DNA of 64,000 bases. Source: Odiellus spinosus. Its lineage: Eukaryota > Arthropoda > Arachnida > Opiliones > Phalangiidae. The translations under genes were made by a program, and so were the position numbers. The notes beneath the pieces are model-generated. The model was not told where the DNA came from. It saw only the letters and a program-made list of their open reading frames with translations, and made no database searches. Each line of letters opens with the position of its first letter. Within the stretch, counting starts at the first letter, position 1. Below, in pieces: positions 1 through 8,661 of this stretch. Location: assembly GCA_963920705.1 (NCBI GenBank), contig CAWUCO010000167.1:868001-932000 (forward strand), read 5' to 3'.

Positions 1-333
1 AAAAAACACGTGCGATTTTTTCGAAGTTTGAACAAAGCTAGTCAGCAAGGGGGAGGAAAATTAAAAGGAATCTTAAAAAAAGCTAAAAATAATCAAATGA
101 AAGCCATTTATAATTCATTTTACAATTTATTAAGAGGTAATATTGATTTACCAGAAAAAGAAAGAGTGTACGTTAAACAACACGGAGCTTTCATTCGAAA
201 ACTAGCTAATAAACGCGTTTTAGCTAAAAATAAACGTAAACTCCTTATAAAACAAGCTGGTGGGTTTCTGCCGGGTTTAATTGGGGCTTTGGTTCCGGCT
301 TTGATTTCCACGATTTCTTCTTTCGCACGATGA
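1..333 (+). CDS. pX-like core/membrane-active protein, 5' end cut by window
   Basis: The frame is open from base 1 to the stop at 331-333. The N-terminal part is very basic (Gly-Gly-Gly-Lys run, many Lys/Arg). The C-terminus is a hydrophobic Gly/Pro/Leu/Ile segment beginning with the motif KQAGGFLPGLIGALVP. Adenovirus pX precursors have the same build of a basic body plus a hydrophobic tail after a Gly-Gly site, and Maverick and adintovirus genomes carry analogous genes. The homologue at 40657-41124 shows that about 40 more basic residues precede the visible part, so no start codon is assigned. The stop overlaps the next start as ATGA. The pX assignment rests on composition and context. Confidence 0.6.
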   Translation, partial: KKHVRFFRSLNKASQQGGGKLKGILKKAKNNQMKAIYNSFYNLLRGNIDLPEKERVYVKQHGAFIRKLANKRVLAKNKRKLLIKQAGGFLPGLIGALVPALISTISSFAR

Positions 334-1075
334 AGCGAATGATATTATTTCCGGAATCGACAGTCTTATCCGATCCGGAAAAAGAAACGAACGAACTAGA
401 CCGAGAAATGTCGAAAATCTTAAATCATAAAAGCTTATCCAACGAACAAAAACTTCGTTTATATTCTGATGTTTTCCAAAGATATTTAAATATGAAAAGT
501 CTCATCGAAGCACCCTACGTTAACGTGAAAAACATACCGGTAATGACGACACCAATTACGTCACAAACAACTACATCGCAACCCGTAACACCTTGGCAAC
601 CACCTGCTAGTTTTACCAGCGGTCTTCCGAGTATGTTTACACCAACGCAACACTCGACACCGTTGGCGTTATCGGCATCAACTCTTCAACCTACAACACC
701 CCTACCAACGATGACACCCCTTCCAACTTAAACTACTACACCTAAACGTCAGCGAAAGTCAAGTAAGTTGCTCGGTGCTACCGCGCCATCACCACCAGCG
801 TCTCTCAATCGATTTGCGCCTTTAACCGAAGCTCTCACTGCTTTACTAACGATTCAACCTAAAGAAGTATTACCGCCCTTGCAAGTCGCGCATTTACCTC
901 CAGCGAAACCCACAGCTACGACTGCCGCGAAAAAATTAAGAGAGAAGCAAGCGAAAGAGAAAGAAGATATACCCGTGAATCTCTCGGTAATTTTCGAGAC
1001 AATAACAACGACGACAATCAGGATCGTATGACTTTAAGAAAACATCCTAAACCAAAAGGTCGTTGGGAAAAATGA
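330..1075 (+). pseudogene. Maverick proline/threonine-rich protein, broken
   Basis: It starts at ATG 330, overlapping the previous stop. An acidic N-terminal segment of about 60 residues ends in the motif MKSLIEAPYVNVKN. A long Pro/Thr/Ser-rich stretch follows, then a conserved LPPLQVAHLPP motif, a basic AKKLREKQ segment and an acidic Asn/Asp-rich tail. The homologue at 39942-40660 has the same motif order. Two breaks are visible: an in-frame TAA at 729-731 and a 1-nt shift near 970-980. After the shift the tail reads in another frame to TGA at 1073-1075. That stop overlaps the next ATG (1072). Function is unknown; its place beside pX-like suggests a virion or scaffold role. Confidence 0.6.
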
Positions 1076-1482
1076 TCTTAAAAACCATCGGAAAAATAAT
1101 TTTAAGAATTGGAGTGTGCATATTAATCGTGTCGTTCTTTCTATTATCAATTGCCGTATTAATAGCGTTATTACCGATCCTGTTTATTTGTTTAATATAT
1201 TCATCAATTAAACATCGAAATTCGAAAGAATGCGAATGTTCATTCTTTATCGGTATTTATTTCCACGATAATATCTATCATAGCATTTTTAATTTTCTAT
1301 TTACATTTTGTTTTGTTTTTATATATACTTTAATTTTAATGGTTAAAAATATATTAACTTTAAGTATAATTAAGGCAGTTGAATGTTTGATTTTTATGGG
1401 CGCTATTACTATCTTTAAATGTTTTGAAACTCGTGAGAGCACATTTTGTTATTTTTGTCAGAAAAAAATTAACAAACATTAA
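1072..1482 (+). CDS. Maverick multi-pass membrane protein with C-terminal CxxC
   Basis: The start is ATG 1072, overlapping the stop of the previous gene as ATGA. About 136 residues. A strongly hydrophobic N-terminal segment (roughly residues 8-45) is followed by KHRNS and a Cys-x-Cys pair, then further hydrophobic stretches (about 60-85 and 95-115). It ends with a CYFCQKKI Cys-x-x-Cys motif. The homologue on the minus strand at 39552-39941 keeps KHRNS, the Cys pair, the YFHD motif and the C-terminal CNYCHKRI. Conservation in two diverged elements indicates a real gene. Both copies are intact. Function is unknown; a membrane or envelope-related role is only inference. Confidence 0.65.
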   Translation: MILKTIGKIILRIGVCILIVSFFLLSIAVLIALLPILFICLIYSSIKHRNSKECECSFFIGIYFHDNIYHSIFNFLFTFCFVFIYTLILMVKNILTLSIIKAVECLIFMGAITIFKCFETRESTFCYFCQKKINKH

Positions 1483-1520
1483 AAGTAAAATAATACCAAT
1501 TGTAAAAATCTTTAATAAAA

Positions 1521-2000
1521 TTATTCAATACATGATTTGTTTTCGTGATTCATTAAATGTAAACACATATTTAACATTATAAGTACATCATTATACGTTT
1601 TATCTTTTACATTATACATTTCATTCAAGATATTTTCGAAAGAAAAACCGTGGCATAAACTAGTTAAAACAAAAATCACGTGACCACCGCATGATAAGGA
1701 ATTGTTCGGTTGTAATGACGCAGGGCTGTATTTCCATTTTGAAGCGTATTTCGATAAATCCAATCCATAATACGTGGGATCTTTACCGTAAGAACAGAAG
1801 AAATATCCAATACCTTTTTGATCGACGAAGACGCATAGCCAATGCAAACCACTTTCGGTCGAAGGTTCCGAATTAATAACGAAACAGTACGGTCGAAAGT
1901 TGGGTTTCTCGGGTAAAATATCTTGCGGAAAAACCCCGATAAAAAAAGGTTTTGTTCTGGTATCGCATTGTAGAAAATACATTAATTCTTCAGTATTCAT
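1521..2000 (-). CDS. Adenain-type maturation cysteine protease (Maverick PRO)
   Basis: 159 residues, intact. The fold signature of adenovirus-type proteases is visible: GLHWLCVFVD with the catalytic His at about residue 53, an acidic residue in SYGKDP near 74, Gln near 97 (oxyanion hole) and SCGGHVIF with the nucleophile Cys at about 104. In adenoviruses this family processes capsid and core precursors; in Mavericks it is one of the hallmark genes. The ATG overlaps the integrase stop (ATGA at 2000-1997), which suggests coupled translation of integrase and protease. The second copy at 39058-39522 is disabled. It is shorter than adenain (about 200 residues), as is usual for Maverick versions. 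Confidence 0.88.
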   Translation of the reverse strand: MNTEELMYFLQCDTRTKPFFIGVFPQDILPEKPNFRPYCFVINSEPSTESGLHWLCVFVDQKGIGYFFCSYGKDPTYYGLDLSKYASKWKYSPASLQPNNSLSCGGHVIFVLTSLCHGFSFENILNEMYNVKDKTYNDVLIMLNMCLHLMNHENKSCIE

Positions 2001-2924
2001 ATTTTTTGTAACTCGGGTTCGTAAAAAGATCCTCTTATAATTTCACCACTTTCGTCTTCGATGACGTAAGCAGGTGGATCACGTAGCAGAACTTGACGAA
2101 TAATGAATGTTTCTTCCGTCCAATAACCCGTATATCCTTTACCAAACACCCCTTTATCCGACGAAATTCTAACTCGATCCCCCACCCTTAACGAGGGTTT
2201 TTTCATTTTCTGCTTTTTTATGTATAATCGTTTCCATACTAAATGTTCATTATTAATATTTACATCCTTCGGAGCCATTCCAATTGTAGAATGTTTCGAT
2301 TTGTTATAACCTTCAACAATTTTTTGTAAATGTTTCACGTAATTCAAATCGTTATTTTTTGTCATAAGTCTAAACATTCGATTTTTCAGTGTTCTATTCC
2401 ATCGTTCTACCTACCATACTACATTTTAAATTACCATAGCTAGGATACCATTGAATACCTTTCTTTTTTAAGTATGTCTGAACCGGTTTATTTATAAATT
2501 CTCTACCTTCATCCGTATTAAATCGTGAAGGAGTTCTTTGTTTAAAAATTGGGTCTAGAGCTTTAATTACTTCCGAACCCGTTTTCTTTTTTAATGGTTT
2601 TGCCCAAGCGTATCTCGATAACAAATCAATTACTGTCAAAACGTATCGATATTTACTATTATATTTTACTAATTGGGGTAAATCGATTAAATCAGCTTGA
2701 AAAACTTCGTTCATACTAGATACGTAGATTTTATTTCTACGAAAAGTTTTACGTCTATTCCTATGTTTCGTGTACGCTGGTTGAGTCCTTAACCATTCCT
2801 GTATCTTTGGTTTAGATACGTTTGGAACCGCCTCTAGTAGTTTTTTTACAGAACCTAAACTAGCAGGATGTTGGGGATCGTAGTACACTTTAGTTAATTT
2901 TTCAGCTACGCTTTTCGGAACCAT
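1997..2924 (-). pseudogene. Maverick retroviral-type integrase (F54H12.3-like), frameshifted
   Basis: The start is ATG 2924, although in-frame residues upstream (VIITHT) are conserved in copy 2 and a non-ATG start there cannot be excluded. In order: an N-terminal segment with YYDPQHPASLGSV, a basic KHRNRR stretch, an rve/DDE core with the first Asp in FQADLIDLP and the second in FNTDEGREF, then the region of the catalytic Glu, and a C-terminal SH3/chromo-like part (RVGDRVRIS, GYWTEE). A tandem 4-bp duplication (CTAC twice on the plus strand, 2407-2414) shifts the frame right before the catalytic Glu, giving a stop at 2396-2394. The rest stays open in another frame to 1997. Its stop overlaps the protease ATG. 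Confidence 0.85.
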
Positions 2925-2963
2925 AGTATGGGTAATAATGACGTAACACACTTGAATATGTTA

Positions 2964-2970
2964 TTTTATA
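2964..2970 (-). promoter_or_regulatory. TATA-like box ahead of integrase
   Basis: A TATAAAA heptamer on the minus strand lies just upstream of the integrase, between the PC4-like stop (2979) and the ATG (2924). Copy 2 has the same heptamer at 33561-33567, and in both copies it sits at the same distance (40 nt) before the integrase ATG. Conserved position in two diverged copies supports a promoter for the integrase-protease pair. The region is AT-rich, so chance is possible. Confidence 0.4.
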
Positions 2971-2978
2971 TTTTTATT

Positions 2979-3683
2979 TTAACCACAACAATCGCGAAAA
3001 ACATGTTTTCTCAAATCTACAACATCATTTATTATTTCCGAATACCATTCTTCAAAATTTTCTTCCCCGTAATCAAAAAGAAACTCTAACTTAATATTTT
3101 CCATGTTTAAAGTTTGAATAGCTTCGGCGGTTTCCTTATCACATCTTTTATCGTATTCCGGATTTCTGCTGTTTCCGTTGCAAGGGAAAGGAAATTCCTG
3201 GGCTATCTTCAAAGTAATTCCTTTGGAGATATATTTACGAATTTGATCGACAATTAGTTGTCTCAAACCCTGTTTCCTCCTAACTTGCGTTTGAATTTGT
3301 AGTTTTTCATCCAGTTCATATTTCAGTTGTTTGAGTCTGAACCAAGTATCTTTTCTAAACGTAAATCCATTCGAGGTTGCCAACCAAGAGTCGAGAAATT
3401 TTGATCGATCGTGGTTATATTGGCGAATGTCCAGAAACTTCATGCCGCTTCCCGAAATATGTCCTTCGATTTGTAAATTTTCCACTAATCGAGTACAAAA
3501 GCGTGGTACCAGATCTTCGAAGAAATCGTTCACAAGATCTCTTATACTCCAGATATTTTTCCAAAGAGTTTTATTAATTATTACGAGGCTTTTGGTATCG
3601 TTTCGACGAATAAAAACACCATCTCCCGACTCGTTTACTCCGATAGTTAGTTTTTCGGAGAGAATATGTTCGTATTCTTCCAT
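2979..3683 (-). CDS. Maverick PC4 (p15)-like DNA-binding protein
   Basis: 234 residues, intact. Residues about 80-135 fit the PC4/p15 transcription coactivator pattern: FLDIRQY, a short variable loop, then GFTFRKDTW with the conserved Trp and a Leu-rich helix. The first 60 residues (GVFIRRND, then LWKNIW and a helix) look like a second, weaker unit of the same fold. PC4-like proteins bind single-stranded DNA and occur in several large DNA viruses, so a role in element DNA handling or transcription is plausible. The homologue at 32858-33556 is also intact, and intact copies in two damaged elements are notable. The family call is by pattern only; the C-terminal 90 residues are unassigned. Confidence 0.5.
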   Translation of the reverse strand: MEEYEHILSEKLTIGVNESGDGVFIRRNDTKSLVIINKTLWKNIWSIRDLVNDFFEDLVPRFCTRLVENLQIEGHISGSGMKFLDIRQYNHDRSKFLDSWLATSNGFTFRKDTWFRLKQLKYELDEKLQIQTQVRRKQGLRQLIVDQIRKYISKGITLKIAQEFPFPCNGNSRNPEYDKRCDKETAEAIQTLNMENIKLEFLFDYGEENFEEWYSEIINDVVDLRKHVFRDCCG

Positions 3684-3731
3684 GATGAAGGGCTCGAATG
3701 ATTTTGATACGAATTTCTCTCTGTTTCTCTC

Positions 3732-3869
3732 TTAAATCTCGTTTAAAGATTTTTTCATCTCCTCAAAGTTCCATCGAGATGATACGAAGGATACAGTTCT
3801 TATATTATTACGTAATGTTATAACTAAATTCAAATCTTTTCTGTAAGAGAAGTAAATATACTCGTCCAT
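3732..3869 (-). CDS. Conserved 45-codon Maverick small ORF (MDEY protein)
   Basis: The ORF starts 4 nt after the MCP stop (TAA GAGG ATG) and ends with TAA at 3734-3732. The 45-residue product begins MDEY and contains RKDLNLVITLRNN and a SRWNFEE motif near the end. Copy 2 (32677-32814) has an ORF of exactly the same length, position and spacing. It keeps MDEY, RK.LNLV.T.RNN, FV.S.WNF and K.L.E. Most differences are substitutions that leave the frame open, whereas the neighbouring MCP is broken in both copies. I do not recognise the family. Being tucked between MCP and the PC4-like gene suggests a small virion or regulatory factor. Confidence 0.6.
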   Translation of the reverse strand: MDEYIYFSYRKDLNLVITLRNNIRTVSFVSSRWNFEEMKKSLNEI

Positions 3870-3873
3870 CCTC

Positions 3874-5191
3874 TTACTCTAACTTGTAAAGAATGTTTCG
3901 ATCTTTCGTGATTAATAGTTGATTTTCAAATTCGGTTTGAATTAGACACGTGACTGGGTATGTTAAAGGGGTTTTGAAATTAATGGTTAAACGAAGACTA
4001 CCATGTTTTGATAAAGAATAATGCTCAGCATTAGCTTGCTCTTCCGGAGTTAAATCAATCACGAAAAATGTATTACCCTTAGCGTATTCCTCGTACGTAA
4101 TATCAGTACCTTTATTTTTACCATACGTATCAGTTCCAGTAAACAGACTCATATACTCTCGACTCCAGTGTTTAGAATTGAAATTTGGTTGAAAGGCTTG
4201 ATCGGGGAAATTTTTATTACCAACCAATAGGTATAATTGCGTTATATTTAAATGTCTAAAATCAAATGGATTTTCACTTAATGCACCATTGAAAGCGCTA
4301 GTTTTTACAAAGGATATCGTAACCCGATTCGGAATTCGACCTAAAAATATATTTTCTTTAACCATTACGCTATTTCCGCTTTCAATATTAAAATATTTTG
4401 TAACTGTTTGATTTATCGGGTAGACACAGTTGGCTTTTTCCAAAACCATAGCGTGCGCTAACATAATATCAGAATTAATTTTTATTTTTCGAACATACAT
4501 CGATGCGTCGGTAATAAGATATTTGTATTTAATAGGCGTTGGTGCCGCTGCTGGAGGGATGGATATAATCGGAAAACTATCCGAGGATCGGGTAAACTTT
4601 AACTTTACATCTACGTTATTTATCAAAAATTTATTCATTTTACAAACATCAAGAGGTGGAACGCCTATCATTTATATTATTTGTGATAAATCACTCCTAT
4701 TTTTTCTACTAATCATACCCTTATTCTCATCGTTGAATATTTCATAGCTATCGACTAACAAATCCTTATAATACATTTGTAAAGCCAATTGTGTTTTTTT
4801 AGCGTCTGTTCCATAACTTAAATGCGTTGCCGTATAAGCCGAATAAGGAAAGACAGTGTTCAGAGATTGAACTAACGTATCGTTAAACAGGACTTCCACT
4901 TGCGAAAATAGAGACCAAAGCAATTGATTGACTGGGCCTACTTTTGTTAAGTGCCTCGGTAATATTTTCCCATCCACCAGTAGCATTTTGTTTCAACATT
5001 TTAACGTTAATTTTAACTTTGGTCTTTGATAAATCAATGTAATTTTCATCGGTACCCGGAATAAAAAATTCCAAAGGACCACCATCCGTTATAGTATTAA
5101 CGGTTTTTAATTCTACATCATTACTTCCTGTAATATTGTAATTACTTAGAGGTTGAGAGAATAAATCTATTTCAGACATCATTCCTTCCAT
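3874..5191 (-). pseudogene. Maverick major capsid protein (F54H12.2-like), broken
   Basis: About 440 residues from ATG 5191. The protein matches the double-jelly-roll MCP family that databases label F54H12.2-like: N-terminal SEIDLFSQP and DGGPLEFFIPGT.ENYIDL, then FSQVEVLFNDTLV, KMNKFLINNVDVKLKF, ITDASMYVRK, YPINQ, FLGRIPNR, DQAFQPNF and C-terminal FENQLLITKDRNILY. Two breaks are visible: a 1-nt shift near 4940-4946, and a TAA at 4674-4672 where copy 2 has a Glu codon. Everything else is open. Four nt later the conserved small ORF starts. Copy 3 (22510-23577) is a close relative; copy 2 (31357-32672) is more distant. Confidence 0.85.
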
Positions 5192-5219
5192 CTTGAATGA
5201 TGTTACAGAACCGTCTTAT

Positions 5220-5600
5220 TTAATCTAAAAAATCAGCCTTTTTCCTTCTTTTTCGTTTCATTTTTTTCGGAGCACTCCTTTTTCGTTTCCGTTTACCGCT
5301 ACCAAACTGAGCCACTTTATCCCCCGCTTGATGTAATAAATTAGACCCAGCAATTTTCAAGTTTTTCTTCAGAGCATTTTTAGGATCCTGACCCGCCGAA
5401 ATATCCCCGAACATGCGAGTTCCAACACCTAAAGCTTCTTTACCTATCGCTTTCACTGCGGGTTTAAAAATAGGCGTAATAAAACGAACTAAACTTTTGA
5501 ATATAGAACCTATTCCATTTCCCCGTTGGAAGACTGGACCTTGAAAACCACCACCCGCTTGACGAAGATAATAAGAGTAATAAGGATTACGACTCGTTAT
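5220..5600 (-). pseudogene. Maverick pVI-like capsid-associated protein, start codon lost
   Basis: 127 codons are open. The N-terminus has an aromatic YYSYYLRQ stretch, then Gly-rich GGGFQGPVFQRGNGIGSIF and an amphipathic segment LVRFITPIFKPAVKAIGKEALG. The C-terminus is a Lys/Arg-rich tail (KRKRKRSAPKKMKRKRRKK). This plan of Gly-rich head, amphipathic helix and basic tail resembles the pVI-like membrane-active proteins described in adintoviruses. Copy 3 shows the normal junction: the penton stop and the pVI start overlap as TAATG. In copy 1 the start reads ATA (5600-5598), so the protein probably cannot start normally. The pVI name is by composition and position. Confidence 0.6.
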
Positions 5601-6859
5601 TATCTTCTTCTTCGAAAATGTAAAATAACAACTGTTTTTCCAAGTTTTAATGGTATTTTAGCGTCAGAATCGGTTGTAATGTTAATTTCAATAACGTTAA
5701 AATTGTTTACACGGAGCGGGTAATAATTTATCGGATTACAAATAATATTATGTGGTGTATTGTATTTATTGTTTTCTGGTCGACTAATTATTCGAATTAA
5801 ACCACCCCACGCGTCACCTATTAGTTGTGGGTAGATCAAATTATTATGAATAAATAAACTCATGACACCTCTATTTATATCAGCCACGAAATACCCGTCT
5901 GTGTTATTCGGTAAAAACCGATCGATCTGATCATTCTCAAATCCTAACATTTTTCCTAATCCGGGGTTATCTTTATTAAATTTAATAGCAAAGATATCGA
6001 TGTATTCTTTCTGTTTAACGGATAATTCCGTCTCCAAAACATTGATGATACCTACCCCGCAATGTAATTTTACCGTTCCGTTTGTGTTATGGGTAAAATC
6101 GAAGTATTTATAGATTTTTTTCCGTTAACAGGCTTTCATTTCCGTAAGTAATAATTCTATACTTTCATACGTACCATGCGGTAAATATAAAGGTTTAGTT
6201 GTTACAATTACCGTCTCTATATCTTCATCAATGTTATGCTTACTCTCATTCTCAGCCCTTTTAACTTTACGTCCAATTTGGAAAGGTGGTAGATTTTCCA
6301 TACTATTTTGATCAAGTGTAAGATCTCTAGCTTTGAAACACATTAGAGATCCAGACTTTAACCAAACGTTAATCCTCTCCATTTGTACACCTAGTATACT
6401 GTTGTATTCAGGTGGAAATTTAATAGATATATCCGAATTATCCGTTTTAATACAAATATGTGTTTTACCACTAGGTAGGAGTTGTAAAGTAAACCAAATT
6501 TTACCTTTCATAGCCGTTTCATTAATAAGTCTTGTTAAATGTATCGTTATTTGGTCATAAACGTTTCTAAAGTCAGTTTTTGTTATTTGTCCGATTCGAG
6601 AGGCGTCAATGTTAGCGATTTCATATTTAAAATACATATCGGGATATCTAGCGTAATATTCATCATATAGATCAGTGATATTATCCCATTTGGAAGGCAT
6701 TGTTATTTCAGGTAAACCCACCTCCCATTTACCTTCTTCTAAACTTAAGTTTGTGGCTAATTGAGTTTTAAAATTAGTTTTAGTATTCTCGGGAAATATA
6801 TTCATAGAAGCATTACTAGCTACCGTACAGAAAAAATTATCTTCAGTAGGTATTAACAT
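5600..6859 (-). pseudogene. Maverick penton / minor capsid protein, one stop
   Basis: The start ATG 6859 is chosen because it matches the start of the intact copy 2. The N-terminal signature VASNASMNIFPENTKTNF...WEVGLPEI is typical of the Maverick/adintovirus penton-like single-jelly-roll capsid protein. The region LYLPHGTYESIE lies mid-protein. The C-terminal half (NPGLGKMLGF, GVMSLFIHNNLIYPQ.IGDAWGGL) is also conserved. One in-frame TAA at 6127-6125 splits it; the downstream frame is the same and open to the stop at 5602-5600. That stop overlaps the (mutated) pVI-like start. About 420 codons in all, like copy 2. Confidence 0.78.
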
Positions 6860-7424
6860 AGAAATGTTTAATAAATAGATACTTTGTATATACAAGGTGT
6901 TACCATTCCACTCCAATATCCCTGTCTTTATAAGATTGATTATAAAAATCCTTTCTTATATTACTTCAAATTGACTTCAATTATTACTGTTCAGGGGGGT
7001 GTTGGGTTCACTTTCCCTTTTTGACCTCTGACCCGCTTCGTCCCTGGGAACAACACACCTGGTCACCGGATGAAACGTTTATCCACCAATGTCTGGCCCA
7101 AACAATGATCCAGTGAAAAACGCTTCAGTCTCCCTTTGAATAGACTTTATTCTCCCTTTGTTGTTGATTGGTTTACCTGTTGATCTATTTACCTGTCAAA
7201 CTGTGATGGATAACCGTTAGAGACCTTTCTAGCTAATTTTTCCGCTCATGCCTGGCCAAAGCTATGATACAGCGAAAAGCGATCGCAGCGCCACTGGTGA
7301 GGAATGCGGGAGTTAGCTCGAAGTGTGGGGTATTACTACTCTAACCTAACCCAACCTAACCCAGTCAAAACCTAATTGATATATTTGCAACAACCGAAAC
7401 ATTTGTCTAACGCGGAATTCTGTC
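6860..7424. other. Noncoding flank of Maverick copy 1
   Basis: No gene is visible. Two diverged direct repeats of about 40 bp (near 7087 and 7250, sharing TCTGGCC/CCTGGCC...ATGAT.CAG.GAAAA) are present. A short CCTAACC-rich run near 7339-7365 resembles the insect telomere motif. A Maverick terminal inverted repeat is expected here but could not be recognised because the other end of the element is outside the window. Confidence 0.5.
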
Positions 7425-7602
7425 CATTGGGACATTTCGTCCAATTGGGTCCGTCTGTCCAATGGGATTCTGCTCAATGGGATATTTCGTCCAATTAAGA
7501 TTCTTTCCAATGGGAAATTTCTTTCAAGTGGGATATCTGTTCATTGGGATTTCTGTCCAATGGGATTTCGATCAAATGGGATTCTGTTCAATGGGAGTAT
7601 AC
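7425..7602. repeat. Degenerate minisatellite, TCCAATGGGAT units
   Basis: About nine irregular units of roughly 17-20 bp share the core TCCAATGGGATTTC with variants such as TTCATTGGGAT and CTCAATGGGAT. The apparent reading frame across it is a by-product of the repeat. Confidence 0.75.
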
Positions 7603-8661
7603 CTTCAAGCTAGGCCATACATGCGTTGCTTTTTAAAAAAGTTCGAATATTTTTTAAATTAAAAATAGTTGGAAACTCTGGGCATAAGTTTTTTATGTCA
7701 TTGATTATAAATTGGTTCCTGTAATGTAAGTGCCATATATCTATAGGATGATTATAAAATATGCGAGCGCCGAATGTGCGAGCGTGGGCGTGGGTTAGTC
7801 CTCAGCGGCACGATTTCCTAATCACTTAAGACATCAATCAAATCTGACTTATCACCATACGTTCGTATTCAAGATTGCAATTGTTCCCCCATTGTTTCTC
7901 TTATCCTAACAGATATTCCGAGATTTCCCAAAATAGCGGATTTCAGAGATTTTCATTCCCAAAATTGCAGTTCCCAATAGAGCAGCTGCTGTTTTTTAAT
8001 AGCGGCCGCCGTTTTGGGATCCGCTGTTTTGAGGAGCCGCTGTTATGCGGTACACCCAATATAAGTGTAAGTATTACAGATGCAAGATTATTTTTAGATT
8101 AAAAACTAGAAAAAACTACAGGAGACACTCATGTAGATATTATAGATATTACGCGAAATTTAGTTTGAAAACTAATGAAAACTACAGGGAATATATGTGT
8201 AAGTGTAACAGATGCTAGATTATTTTTAGCTCAAAAATTAGTAAAATCTACTGGAGACACTCATGTAGATATTATAGACATTACGTGCATTTTAGCTTGA
8301 AAAATAGTAAAAACTACAGAAAATATAAGTGTAAATATTTCAGATGCTATATTATTTTTAGTTTAAAAACTAATAAAAACTAACAGATGCTGGGTTTTTG
8401 AGCTTGAAGACTAGTGAAAACTATTGATAATATATGTGTAAATGATAAAGACAGAAGGTGTACTTTTAGCTTGAAACCTATAGATATTACTGATATAAGT
8501 GCATTTAGAACTGGAGTGAAAACTGTCGCGACTATATTACAGTTAAAAAGAATATTAACTGACAATTAAAACAACGTGATATAAATGGATCTAGTATCAT
8601 TTTATTTTAGAAATAAAATTTCATACGCGTTTTTTTCATTTCTTAATCAGCAGTGTTAAAT
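7603..8661. other. Intergenic, AT-rich; no gene seen
   Basis: Between the minisatellite and the 3' end of the SAMD3-like gene no coding signature is visible. Part of it (8060-8440) is a degenerate long-period repeat, listed separately. Confidence 0.5.
8060..8440. repeat. Degenerate tandem repeat, about 130-bp period
   Basis: The block GTGTAAGT.TTACAGATGC.AGATTATTTTTAG recurs near 8063, 8202 and 8330. The accompanying motifs ACTCATGTAGATATTATAGA and AAAAACTACAG recur at matching offsets. Units have drifted in sequence and length (about 128-139 bp). Confidence 0.6.

Larger units (their letters stand above)
1..6859. mobile_element. Maverick/Polinton (adintovirus-like) element, copy 1, left end cut by window
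   Basis: Ten genes in the order typical of Maverick elements lie in two convergent blocks: pX-like, proline-rich and membrane genes rightward (1-1482), and penton, pVI-like, MCP, tiny ORF, PC4-like, integrase and protease leftward (6859-1521). The same order is seen at 29645-41486 in the opposite orientation, which supports a real unit. Polymerase B and ATPase would lie left of base 1 if present. No terminal inverted repeat or target duplication was found right of 6859. Damage is light: single stops, 1-nt shifts and one 4-bp duplication. Confidence 0.9.

Noticed and set aside
4672-4674. Intron in the MCP gene instead of a stop
   Set aside because: The frame continues directly after the TAA, copy 2 has a sense codon there, and no GT-AG pair is needed.
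7339-7365. Telomere or chromosome end
   Set aside because: Only a few imperfect CCTAACC units; similar short runs recur inside transposons at 21960, 33840 and 34830.
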